From contig CP070750.1 in NCBI GenBank assembly GCA_020348385.1, forward strand, positions 2,131,860 through 2,173,060: a stretch of 41,201 nt of DNA, written 5' to 3'. This stretch comes from Candidatus Aminicenantota bacterium (GTDB lineage: Bacteria; Acidobacteriota; Aminicenantia; Aminicenantales; Aminicenantaceae). Of this stretch, positions 16,503 to 24,045 are shown in pieces (the stretch's first letter is position 1; each line of letters starts with the position of its first letter). The translations under genes and the position numbers were made by a program. Below the pieces are notes generated by a model that did not search any database, had not been told where the DNA came from, and worked only from the letters and a program-made list of their open reading frames with translations.

Positions 16503-17405
16503 ATGTCGATTTTAGCGGACGAAAAATCAAGGATTTGCGTGCAGGGAATCACGGGTCGGGAAGGCATGGTCCGCACCCGTTTGATGAAGGATTACGGAAC
16601 ACTTGTTGTTGCTGGGGTTACTCCTGGTAAAGGAGGCGGAGAAGTTTACGGAATTCCTGTTTTTGATTCGCTACAGGAGGCCTGGGAGAAGGCTGGACCT
16701 ATAGACATTAGTGTAATTTTTGTTCCTGCTGCACTTGTTAAAAATGCTGCCTTGGAAGCCCTGGATGCCGGAGTTAAACTGTTGGTTCTTGTCCCTGATC
16801 GAGTCCCCATTTTCGATGTGCTCGAGGTCTCTCATTTTGCCAAAGAAAAAGGAGCCCGTTTTGTGGGGCCCAACACCCTTGGTCTTGTCAGCCCTGGCAA
16901 AGCCGTTTTGGGCATGATCGGCGGTAGAGCGGAAAGGGCCCGTGAATGGTTTCATCCAGGACATGTCGGCGTCAGCTCGAGAAGCGGGGGAATGACATCT
17001 GCGATTTCCTATTATTTGACCGAGGCCGGCCTAGGGCAGAGTACCATCATTCATGTGGGAGGGGATGCAGTCGTAGGATTGTCCCACCCCGAGATCGTGG
17101 AGCAGTTCCAGCAAGATGATCAGACTGAGATGGTGGTCCTCTTTGGTGAAATCGGAACGACCCAGGAAGAAAGAGTGGCGGACTTGATCGAACAGGGAAA
17201 ATTCACCAAACCGCTGATAGCCTATATCGGGGGGAAAGCCGCCAAGTCCGGCACCCGGTTTTCCCATGCTGGTGCGATCGTGGAAGGCACTCGAGGTTCT
17301 TACGACAGCAAAGTGAAAAGATTAAAAGATGTCGGTGTTCATGTCGTCGATTCTGTATCTGCCATACCTCAAGTGGCTTTAAAACTCAATAAAGGGGGAG
17401 CTTGA
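16503..17405 (+). CDS. SucD/ATP-citrate-lyase-like alpha subunit (putative citryl-CoA synthetase small subunit)
   Basis: A 300-residue CoA-binding partner of the preceding protein. The N-terminal Rossmann CoA domain begins ICVQGITGREGMVRTR. The phosphohistidine site is FSHAGAIVEGTRGS (H255), and GEIGT supplies the Glu that holds it. The loop that in succinyl-CoA synthetase reads SRSGTLTYE is SRSGGMT here (S159-T165), as in human ATP-citrate lyase (SRSGGMSNE, from memory). This favours a tricarboxylate such as citrate as substrate. It lies 15 nt after the beta gene with GAGATGAG as ribosome site, and its TGA overlaps the next ATG by 1 nt. Citrate specificity is inferred, while family membership is clear. 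Confidence 0.85.
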   Translation: MSILADEKSRICVQGITGREGMVRTRLMKDYGTLVVAGVTPGKGGGEVYGIPVFDSLQEAWEKAGPIDISVIFVPAALVKNAALEALDAGVKLLVLVPDRVPIFDVLEVSHFAKEKGARFVGPNTLGLVSPGKAVLGMIGGRAERAREWFHPGHVGVSSRSGGMTSAISYYLTEAGLGQSTIIHVGGDAVVGLSHPEIVEQFQQDDQTEMVVLFGEIGTTQEERVADLIEQGKFTKPLIAYIGGKAAKSGTRFSHAGAIVEGTRGSYDSKVKRLKDVGVHVVDSVSAIPQVALKLNKGGA

Positions 17406-18181
17406 TGAGCGATCTCCATTGGAAGACGTCCATAACTAAGGTTGAGCCGAACAGGGTATCCATTAGGGGATATCCGGTCGACAAACTCATGGGCAACATC
17501 TCCTTTGCCCAGGCGATCTTTCTGGTGTTGACGGGCGAAATGCCCTCCCCAGAAGTGGGTAAATTGGTCGATGCGATTTTTGTCTCCTCTGTGGACCATG
17601 GTGCCAGCCCTCCCTCAGTTCTTTCGGCCCGCACAGTGGCTTCCACGGGTTCGGAATTGAATGCGGCGATATCGGCAGGTGTTCTGGCCATTTCCCGGTA
17701 TCATGGCGGGGCCATCGAGGAGGGGATGAAGCTTTTTCGCACTATTGCAGAGAGGATGGAAAAAGAGAAAAAATCGGAACAAGAAACGGCTCGGATCGTT
17801 TTGGCAGAAATGCGGGAAAAGGGGAAGCGGGCGTCTGGTTTTGGCCACCGTATCCATTCCCAGGATCCGCGGACAAAAAAACTGTTTGATTTGGCAGAAG
17901 AGCTGAAAATTGCGGGAAAACACGTTCGGATAGCGAGGGCTGTGGAAAAAGAATTGGAAAATATGATGGGGAAAGCTCTCCCGATCAATGTGGATGGTGC
18001 GATTGCAGCTGTGCTGTGTGAATTGAGAATTCCGCCTGAAATCGGGAATGCCTTTTTTATCACTGCCCGTGTTCCTGGCCTTGTGGCTCATATCCATGAG
18101 GAATGGACAAGGATGAGGCCTATGAGGAAAATTCACCCTCAAGATTTTGCGTACGATGGACCGGATGAAAGGGAGTTATGA
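17405..18181 (+). CDS. citryl-CoA lyase / citrate synthase-like protein
   Basis: A 258-residue protein matching the C-terminal citrate-synthase-like domain of ATP-citrate lyase and stand-alone citryl-CoA lyases, much shorter than ordinary citrate synthase (~370-430). The three catalytic positions are kept: His in SVDHGASPPS (H65), His in RYHGGAIEEG (H100) and Asp in GFGHRIHSQDPR (D154). ARVPGLVAHIHEE is the conserved C-terminal substrate arginine region. The ATG at 17405 overlaps the upstream stop (TGATG) and follows GGGGGAG, and the in-frame TTG three nt earlier is unlikely. With the two upstream subunits it would cleave or form citryl-CoA to/from acetyl-CoA and oxaloacetate. A homologous substrate, such as methylcitryl-CoA, is not excluded. 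Confidence 0.87.
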   Translation: MSDLHWKTSITKVEPNRVSIRGYPVDKLMGNISFAQAIFLVLTGEMPSPEVGKLVDAIFVSSVDHGASPPSVLSARTVASTGSELNAAISAGVLAISRYHGGAIEEGMKLFRTIAERMEKEKKSEQETARIVLAEMREKGKRASGFGHRIHSQDPRTKKLFDLAEELKIAGKHVRIARAVEKELENMMGKALPINVDGAIAAVLCELRIPPEIGNAFFITARVPGLVAHIHEEWTRMRPMRKIHPQDFAYDGPDEREL

Positions 18182-18715
18182 ATGAGAAAAAAACTATTAT
18201 CCCTAGTGCCGGAGTTTCAACTTATCCGAGACGCCGATCTACATGAGAAGACTATCAATATTTGGGAAGAGGCGATTGCTGCAGGAGACTGGGACATTGA
18301 CGATCTTCTCGTTATGCCCTTTACACTGCTTATTGAGAAAACGCCGGTGAACATCATCACTCATACCCGCGCTGTCACAAGCTGTTCGCTGCAGATTGCC
18401 GATGTCTTGATGGAAGCGTACAAAGATCGGGTGAAGATAAACAAGGATTTTCTCCTTTCTGGGGCTTTGCTCCACGATGTGGGAAAACTTTTTGAGTATG
18501 CTAAAGAGGACGGGATTTTTAAGAAGAGTCCAGCTGGCCAGCTTCTGCGGCATCCCATTTCTGGAGCTGCCTTTGCCAGCAAGTTCGAACTTCCCCAGGA
18601 GATTCTCCATATCATCGCTTGCCATTCCAAGGAAGGGGATGGGGCGAGGAAAACGGTCGAGGCCATCATCGTCAATCATGCCGATTTTGTCAATTTCGAA
18701 ACGTTAAAGATCTGA
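18182..18715 (+). CDS. HD-domain metal-dependent phosphohydrolase
   Basis: A 177-residue cytoplasmic protein with the HD metal-binding set: H in ITHTRAV, LLHDVGKLFEY, the HP of LRHPISGA, ACHS and NHADFVNF. The start ATG directly follows the citryl-CoA lyase stop. Family members hydrolyse nucleotides or other phosphate esters, but the substrate here is not visible. Its place between citryl-CoA lyase and the aconitase genes suggests a linked job, for example metabolite or cofactor repair or control of the pathway. This is inference from position alone. Confidence 0.82.
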   Translation: MRKKLLSLVPEFQLIRDADLHEKTINIWEEAIAAGDWDIDDLLVMPFTLLIEKTPVNIITHTRAVTSCSLQIADVLMEAYKDRVKINKDFLLSGALLHDVGKLFEYAKEDGIFKKSPAGQLLRHPISGAAFASKFELPQEILHIIACHSKEGDGARKTVEAIIVNHADFVNFETLKI

Positions 18716-18727
18716 ACGAGGGGAAAA

Positions 18728-19981
18728 TTGGGCCAAACATTTTCTGAAAAGGTATTGGGTGCCAAAGCCCGAAAAACGGTGAAAGCAGGTGAGATTGTCA
18801 CCGTCAGCCCTGATTATATCTTAACCCACGATAATTCCGCTGCCATCATCCAGGAGTTCCGAAAACTGGAGATCGAACGGGTCAAATGTGCCGAGAAAAT
18901 CGTTATTGTTCTGGATCATGTGGTCCCAGCCTCCTCAGAAAAGTATGCACAGAATCATAAGGATATCCGAGAATTCGTCAGGGAACAGGGTATTCCCCAT
19001 TTTTTCGATGTGCATCATGGGATCTGTCATCAGGTTTTTGCCGAAAATGGGTTTGCCTTACCAGGAAAATTGATTTTGGGAGCCGATTCCCACACGACCA
19101 GTTATGGTGCCCTTGGCGCTTTTTCTGCAGGAATCGGCCGTTCGGAGGCCGCCTCTGTTTGGGCGACCGATGGGATCTGGCTTAAGGTACCAGAGACCAT
19201 CCGGATTGAAATGAACGGGAAATTTCCTGCCATGGTCTCTGCCAAAGATGTCATCCTGAAAATCATCGGAGATGAGGGAGCGGATCGCGCCAATTACAAA
19301 GCCGTCGAATTTGCCGGCCCAGCAGCCAAAAATTTATCCCTCGCGTCACGGCTTGTCATGGCCAACATGGCAGCCGAGATGGGAGCAAAAAATGGGTATT
19401 TCGCTCCGGATGAGAAAACCATATCATGGCTTGAAGGAAGAACTCAGGGTGAATTTGATGTGGTGGTTTCAGACTCGGATGCCGACTATGGTGCGATCTT
19501 AAACTATGATTTAGCCACGATCGAACCTCAAGTTGCCTGCCCCCATACCGTGGATAATGTGCGTCCCGTCTCCGAGGTCCAAGGAACGCCCTTCCATCAG
19601 GCGATCATCGGCACTTGCACCAATGGCCGTATCGAGGATTTGCGAGTGGCTGCCAAGATAATGAAAGGGAAAAAAATACATCCGGGCGTCAGGGTTCTCG
19701 TCATCCCCGCCTCTAGAAGGGAATACATCCAAGCATTGCAAGAGGGAGAGTTGGAGACCCTGGTGAGCGCCGGGTGTTTGGTACTCAACCCGGGATGTGG
19801 CCCTTGTTTGGGGGCTCATCAAGGCATCCTTGCCCCCGGAGAGGTCGCAATAAGCACGGCCAACAGGAATTTTCGAGGAAGAATGGGGAGCCGGGATTCG
19901 GCCATTTATCTGGCCTCTCCGGCAACTGTTGCCGCCTCTGCTTTGGAAGGAAAGATTGCCGATCCGAGGAAATACGAATGA
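18728..19981 (+). CDS. aconitase/3-isopropylmalate dehydratase-family large subunit, copy 1
   Basis: A 417-residue [4Fe-4S] hydro-lyase large subunit of the split LeuC/homoaconitase type. Cluster cysteines are all present: C297 in GTCTNGR and C357/C360 in NPGCGPCLG. Other family motifs are DHVVPA, HHGICHQV and GADSHTTSYGALGAFSAGIG. The start is TTG 18728, backed by GAGGGG six nt upstream and by the lack of any nearby ATG. Its stop overlaps the small-subunit start (ATGA). In context it most simply interconverts citrate and isocitrate or one half-reaction through aconitate. The family also handles isopropylmalate and homocitrate, so the substrate is inferred. Copy 2 lies at 21623-22810. Confidence 0.87.
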   Translation: MGQTFSEKVLGAKARKTVKAGEIVTVSPDYILTHDNSAAIIQEFRKLEIERVKCAEKIVIVLDHVVPASSEKYAQNHKDIREFVREQGIPHFFDVHHGICHQVFAENGFALPGKLILGADSHTTSYGALGAFSAGIGRSEAASVWATDGIWLKVPETIRIEMNGKFPAMVSAKDVILKIIGDEGADRANYKAVEFAGPAAKNLSLASRLVMANMAAEMGAKNGYFAPDEKTISWLEGRTQGEFDVVVSDSDADYGAILNYDLATIEPQVACPHTVDNVRPVSEVQGTPFHQAIIGTCTNGRIEDLRVAAKIMKGKKIHPGVRVLVIPASRREYIQALQEGELETLVSAGCLVLNPGCGPCLGAHQGILAPGEVAISTANRNFRGRMGSRDSAIYLASPATVAASALEGKIADPRKYE

Positions 19982-20496
19982 GCAAAGGAAAGGTCTGGAA
20001 ATACGGGGATGATGTCAACACGGATGTGATATTCCCAGGGAAATACACCTATTCTGTCCTGGATCCTGCAGAAATGGCCAAGCACGCCCTGGAGGATTTG
20101 GACCCCGAATTTGCTCATAAGGTGAAACCAGGAGACATTGTGGTAGCCGGGAAAAATTTCGGATGCGGAAGTTCGCGTGAACAAGCGGCCACCTGTTTGA
20201 AGTTTGCCGGTGTCCAAGCTGTGATCGCGAAATCCTTTGCCCGTATTTTTTTTCGTAATGCCATAAACCAAGGCCTTCCTGTTGTTCAGTGTAGCGAAGC
20301 GGTGGACAATGTCGAATCAGGGGAAAAAATTTCGATCGATTTTGCGGCAGGTCAGATCAAGGGCGAAAAAGGGATATTTACGTTTGCTCCCCTTCCTGAG
20401 TTTATCCTTCGCATCCTAGATTCGGGAGGATTGATACCATATATTAAGAAGAAAAAAATCGAGAGAGAAAAAAATTTGGGAGATAAAAATGCCTAA
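19978..20496 (+). CDS. aconitase/3-isopropylmalate dehydratase-family small subunit, copy 1
   Basis: A 172-residue swivel-domain partner of the preceding large subunit. Its core reads [15 protein letters not shown] at the N-terminus and the active-site loop [11 protein letters not shown] at about residues 61-71. The substrate-recognition loop that reads YLRT in homoaconitases or YLVY in isopropylmalate isomerases (from memory) is YTYS, matching neither. The start ATG 19978 is fixed by the 4-nt overlap with the upstream TGA. Its 3' end overlaps the dehydrogenase by 8 nt. The C-terminus is Lys/Glu-rich. Confidence 0.87.
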   Translation: MSKGKVWKYGDDVNTDVIFPGKYTYSVLDPAEMAKHALEDLDPEFAHKVKPGDIVVAGKNFGCGSSREQAATCLKFAGVQAVIAKSFARIFFRNAINQGLPVVQCSEAVDNVESGEKISIDFAAGQIKGEKGIFTFAPLPEFILRILDSGGLIPYIKKKKIEREKNLGDKNA

Positions 20497-21604
20497 ACAC
20501 AGAATTGCGGTGCTGCCAGGCGATGGAGTCGGCAAAGAGGTGATCGAAGCAGCCATGATCGTGCTGGATAAAATGAGTCTTGATGCCGAATATGTGGAAG
20601 GAGATATAGGATGGGAATTTTGGTGTCAAGAAGGGAATCCTCTCCCTGACAGGACTATCCAATTGCTCAAAGGAACGGACGTTTGTCTTTTTGGCGCCAT
20701 CACTTCTAAACCGAAAGAGGATGCGCTCAAAGAACTACATCCGGATTTGTACGACAAGGATTATTCCTATTTCAGTCCCATCGTTCGCTTGCGTCAGGAG
20801 TTCGATCTTTACACCAATCTTAGGCCATGCAAAGCCTATCCGGGCAACCCTCTCAATTATAGGGATGATGTCGATCTGGTCATTTTCCGAGAAAACACCG
20901 AAGGTATGTATGCGGGAGTGGAGTTTTATCCTATGCCTGATGAGGTGCGCAATGCCTTGCTCCTCCATCCCAAGATGAAAAGATTCCAGGAAGTCCCGGC
21001 AGAAGAGATTGCCCTTTCCACCCGGATCATGACAAAAAAGGGGTGCACCCGAATTTGCCGAAGGGCTTTTGAATATGCCCGAAAAAACAATCGTCGGTCT
21101 GTGACGATTGTGGAAAAGCCCAATGTTCTCCGGGAAACAGGGGGATTCATCCTGGATATCGCCAGGAATATGTCCAAGGAATATAAGGATGTCGAATTTT
21201 GGGAAGCCAATGTGGATGCCATGGCTATGTGGTTGGTAAAAAATCCCCAGGATTACGATGTCCTGGTGGCCGAGAATTTGTTCGGGGATATCATCTCGGA
21301 TCTTGCTGCTCAGCTCGTCGGAGGTTTGGGTTTTGCCTGCAGCGGGAATATCGGTGATGAATATGCTGTGTTCGAACCCACGCATGGATCGGCTCCCAAG
21401 TACACAGGCATGTATAAGGTGAATCCTACGGCCATGCTGTTGGCCACTAAGATGATGCTGGAATGGTTAGGAGAAGGGGATATGGCATCTTACTTGGAAC
21501 AGGCCATTGCGGCTGTTATCCGGGAAGGAAAAGTCAGAACGTATGATCTTGGTGGGAATTCGACAGCGTTGGACATTGCACGCGCGGTAGCACAACATTT
21601 ATAA
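20489..21604 (+). CDS. isocitrate/isopropylmalate dehydrogenase-family protein
   Basis: A 371-residue metal-dependent beta-decarboxylating dehydrogenase. It begins IAVLPGDGVGKEVIEA, has the substrate-binding series LRQEFDLYTNLRPCKAYPG and FRENTEGMYAG, the catalytic Lys/Asp region VEANVDAMAMWLV and AENLFGDIISDLAAQ, and the nucleotide-binding EPTHGSAPKYTG. RENTEGMYAG is closer to isocitrate and homoisocitrate dehydrogenases than to isopropylmalate dehydrogenase. The Ser that E. coli Icd uses to bind isocitrate is kept (YFSPIVRLR) while its Asn partner is Ile. Between two aconitase-type enzymes and downstream of citrate genes, it most likely interconverts isocitrate and 2-oxoglutarate. It overlaps the small subunit by 8 nt. 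Confidence 0.85.
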   Translation: MPKHRIAVLPGDGVGKEVIEAAMIVLDKMSLDAEYVEGDIGWEFWCQEGNPLPDRTIQLLKGTDVCLFGAITSKPKEDALKELHPDLYDKDYSYFSPIVRLRQEFDLYTNLRPCKAYPGNPLNYRDDVDLVIFRENTEGMYAGVEFYPMPDEVRNALLLHPKMKRFQEVPAEEIALSTRIMTKKGCTRICRRAFEYARKNNRRSVTIVEKPNVLRETGGFILDIARNMSKEYKDVEFWEANVDAMAMWLVKNPQDYDVLVAENLFGDIISDLAAQLVGGLGFACSGNIGDEYAVFEPTHGSAPKYTGMYKVNPTAMLLATKMMLEWLGEGDMASYLEQAIAAVIREGKVRTYDLGGNSTALDIARAVAQHL

Positions 21605-21622
21605 TATCCCTGTTCATAAAAA

Positions 21623-22810
21623 ATGCCGAAAACAGTCATCGAAAAAATCATCCAGTCCCACACACATGATGAGGTAGCTCCCGGGAAGATTGTATGGATG
21701 GACCTGGATATCCGGTCGGCAAGGGATTTTGGCGGGCCCAATGTGGTTAAAAACTACGGGAGAGAATATGGGGATGAACCTGTCGAAGATAAAACAAAGA
21801 CGTTTTTCACGTTCGATCTGTGTGTCCCCGCCTGTTCCCTCAAGTATGCAGAAAATCAGCAGGTGTGTCGGGATTTTTCCGGGAAACAAGGCATAAAAGT
21901 CTTCGATGTGGACCAGGGCATCGGTTCTCATGTGCTTATCGAGGAGGGCCTGGCTTCTGCCGGAACGACCGTGGTGGGGACAGATAGTCATCTGAACATT
22001 CTCGGAGCTGTGGATTGTTTCGGGCAGGGAATGGGGGATGTGGATATCACCTTTGCCTTCAAGACGGGAAAAACTTGGTTCGAGGTGCCGGAAACGCTTC
22101 GGGTTGATATAACCGGGAAGAGTCCCCCTGAAACCACAGCCAAAGATTTGACGCTTTATATTCTGAAGCAATTGGGCACGAAGAAGGCGGCTTTGAAGGC
22201 CGTAGAATTTTTTGGGGAGGGGGTGAGGGATCTTTCTTTGGCGGGGCGCATTACCCTCTGCAGCATGGTTACCGAGATGGCCGGCATCATCGGATTTATT
22301 CCTGAGGCTATGCCAGATTCTGAATATGCGAACTCTGTCTCTATCGATGTCTCAGGTTTGACTCCTCAAATCGCTGCTCCTTCATCTCCAGAGAACGTGT
22401 TTGCTGTGTCCGAACTAAAAGACACTGAAATCGATTCCGGCTTCATAGGGTCGTGCACCAATGGTCGGACAGAAGATTTCGCCGCTGCTGCTCGCATCCT
22501 GAAGGAACATAAAGTCAAAGAAGGAGTCATGCTCAAGGTTGTCCCAGCCACGAGACGTGTGTATCGGGAACTTCTCGACCAGGGGATTCTCGAGACTCTC
22601 TTTTCCTGCGGAGCCATCATCAGCAATCCCGGATGCGGGGGGTGCGCCGAAGGGCACATTGGATTGACCGGGGAGGGGGAAGTTCAGATCAGTACCGGGA
22701 ACCGAAATTTTGCGGGCAAACAGGGTAGGGGAAAAACATATTTGGCAAGCCCGGAAGTTGTCGCAGCTTCTTGTCTTGCCGGTCGAATAATCAGACCGGA
22801 GGATTTGTGA
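21623..22810 (+). CDS. aconitase/3-isopropylmalate dehydratase-family large subunit, copy 2
   Basis: A 395-residue second [4Fe-4S] hydro-lyase large subunit, clearly diverged from copy 1. Cysteines are C278 in GSCTNGR and C338/C341 in NPGCGGCAEG. It has GTDSHLNILGAVDCFGQGMG where copy 1 has GADSHTTSYGALGAFSAGIG, so the active-site wall differs. ATG 21623 comes 18 nt after the dehydrogenase stop, with no clear ribosome site. It is paired with the small subunit that starts 1 nt after it. Two such enzymes in one operon may split dehydration and hydration steps or act on two substrates. Confidence 0.86.
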   Translation: MPKTVIEKIIQSHTHDEVAPGKIVWMDLDIRSARDFGGPNVVKNYGREYGDEPVEDKTKTFFTFDLCVPACSLKYAENQQVCRDFSGKQGIKVFDVDQGIGSHVLIEEGLASAGTTVVGTDSHLNILGAVDCFGQGMGDVDITFAFKTGKTWFEVPETLRVDITGKSPPETTAKDLTLYILKQLGTKKAALKAVEFFGEGVRDLSLAGRITLCSMVTEMAGIIGFIPEAMPDSEYANSVSIDVSGLTPQIAAPSSPENVFAVSELKDTEIDSGFIGSCTNGRTEDFAAAARILKEHKVKEGVMLKVVPATRRVYRELLDQGILETLFSCGAIISNPGCGGCAEGHIGLTGEGEVQISTGNRNFAGKQGRGKTYLASPEVVAASCLAGRIIRPEDL

Positions 22811-22811
22811 A

Positions 22812-23357
22812 GTGACGGAAACAACCATTTCGGGAAGAATTTGGGTTCTTTTGGATGAGAAGGGCCATCTGATCGAAAACATCGATACCGACCAAATCTT
22901 TCACAATGCCCATCTCCATATCACCGATGTCAATAAAATGGGGGAATATACGCTGGGCAACTTGGAAGGCTGGAAAGATTTTCCCCAAAAATCCCGCCCA
23001 GGAGACATTCTTGTCGTGGGCCGGAATTTTGGAGCAGGATCGTCCCGACAGCAAGCGGTGGATTGTTTTAGATCCTTACAGATCGGAGCCATCCTCTCGC
23101 CATCTTTCGGAGCCATCTACTTCCGGAACGCGGTCAATTCGGGCTTTCCTGTCTTGAGGGGTTTGCAGATCCCTCAGCTTGTGGACGAAGGAAAGCTCGA
23201 AACAGGAGATGAGATCTGCCTGCATTTTTTATCCGGAGAAGCTCAGATTATCAACAAAAACCTGTCCTTTCCTATCATCCCGATGAGCGATGTCCAGAGC
23301 GAAATCTATAGGGCGGGGGGGCTTTACAACTATGGGAAAACCTGGACCCAAGATTGA
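22812..23357 (+). CDS. aconitase/3-isopropylmalate dehydratase-family small subunit, copy 2
   Basis: A 181-residue swivel subunit starting at GTG 22812, one nt after the large subunit stop. The N-terminus reads IDTDQIFHNAHLHITDVNKM and the active-site loop NFGAGSSRQQA, where copy 1 has [11 protein letters not shown]. The recognition loop is HLHI instead of YTYS. Its last 26 nt overlap the likely tsaB start. Different loops in the two small subunits argue for different substrates or half-reactions. Confidence 0.86.
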   Translation: MTETTISGRIWVLLDEKGHLIENIDTDQIFHNAHLHITDVNKMGEYTLGNLEGWKDFPQKSRPGDILVVGRNFGAGSSRQQAVDCFRSLQIGAILSPSFGAIYFRNAVNSGFPVLRGLQIPQLVDEGKLETGDEICLHFLSGEAQIINKNLSFPIIPMSDVQSEIYRAGGLYNYGKTWTQD

Positions 23358-24045
23358 AAAGGATGCTCTTGTTCTGGCCGTGGATACCACCACGCCATCA
23401 GGGAGCGTAGCCCTCTTAAAAGGCCCCTCCCTTCTTGCTGAGGTCAATCAGGATTCTCCCGCTACGTTTTCTGAGCGTCTTCTTCCGACTGTTCGATTTT
23501 TGTTAGAATCAAACGAGCTGGGCATCCAGGATGTGAAGGGATTTGCTGTGGCCGTAGGCCCAGGTTCATTTACAGGAATACGGATTGGATTGAGTACGGT
23601 AAAATCTTTTGCGTATCCTTCCGGAAAACCGATAGCCCCCGTGTCCACGCTGGTAGCGCTGGCGAGAAAAATCCAACATCCACAGAATCGGTTGATCTGT
23701 TCCCTCCTCGATGCCAAAAAAAACCAAGTTTATGCTGCCCTTTTTGAGTCCAAGGCAGGAGGTTTCCAAGAGCTTATTCCGCAGGGTGTTTACTCTCCAG
23801 ATGCCTTGTTTTCACGTCTGCCTGCTCACCGGGTCATTCACTTTATCGGTAGCGGTGTAGGGATTTACCGCCCGTTGCTGTTCCAGTATTTAAAGGATAA
23901 AGCAAGATTTACCCGAAGAACTCCCTACATCGCCCATGAAGTAGGATTGATCGGTTATGAATTGTTGCGAAAAAATGAGGGAAAAGATATCCATGAAATA
24001 GAGCCCTTGTATTTACGCAAGTCTCAAGCGGAGGAAAAGCATTAA
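23332..24045 (+). CDS. tsaB: tRNA threonylcarbamoyladenosine biosynthesis protein TsaB
   Basis: A 237-residue ASKHA-fold partner of TsaD in making t6A37 on ANN-decoding tRNAs. Visible motifs are VLAVDTTTPSGSVAL, TFSERLLPTVRFLL, the hallmark VAVGPGSFTGIRIGLSTVK and PLYLRKSQAE at the end. An ATG at 23290 would add 14 residues not found in the family, so ATG 23332 is preferred. Either start overlaps the upstream hydro-lyase subunit. The gene is therefore carried on the citrate operon transcript unless an internal promoter exists, and none was recognised. Confidence 0.9.
   Translation: MGKPGPKIEKDALVLAVDTTTPSGSVALLKGPSLLAEVNQDSPATFSERLLPTVRFLLESNELGIQDVKGFAVAVGPGSFTGIRIGLSTVKSFAYPSGKPIAPVSTLVALARKIQHPQNRLICSLLDAKKNQVYAALFESKAGGFQELIPQGVYSPDALFSRLPAHRVIHFIGSGVGIYRPLLFQYLKDKARFTRRTPYIAHEVGLIGYELLRKNEGKDIHEIEPLYLRKSQAEEKH

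Noticed and set aside
17615..18142. 175-codon minus-strand frame
   Set aside because: Antisense to the citryl-CoA lyase gene, whose catalytic residues are intact. His/Phe-rich composition is typical of a shadow frame.
18728..19981. Leucine biosynthesis (leuCD/leuB) as the role of the hydro-lyase and dehydrogenase genes
   Set aside because: No leuA is present, the dehydrogenase has an isocitrate-like ENTEGMYAG motif, and the genes follow citryl-CoA enzymes. It is not fully excluded.
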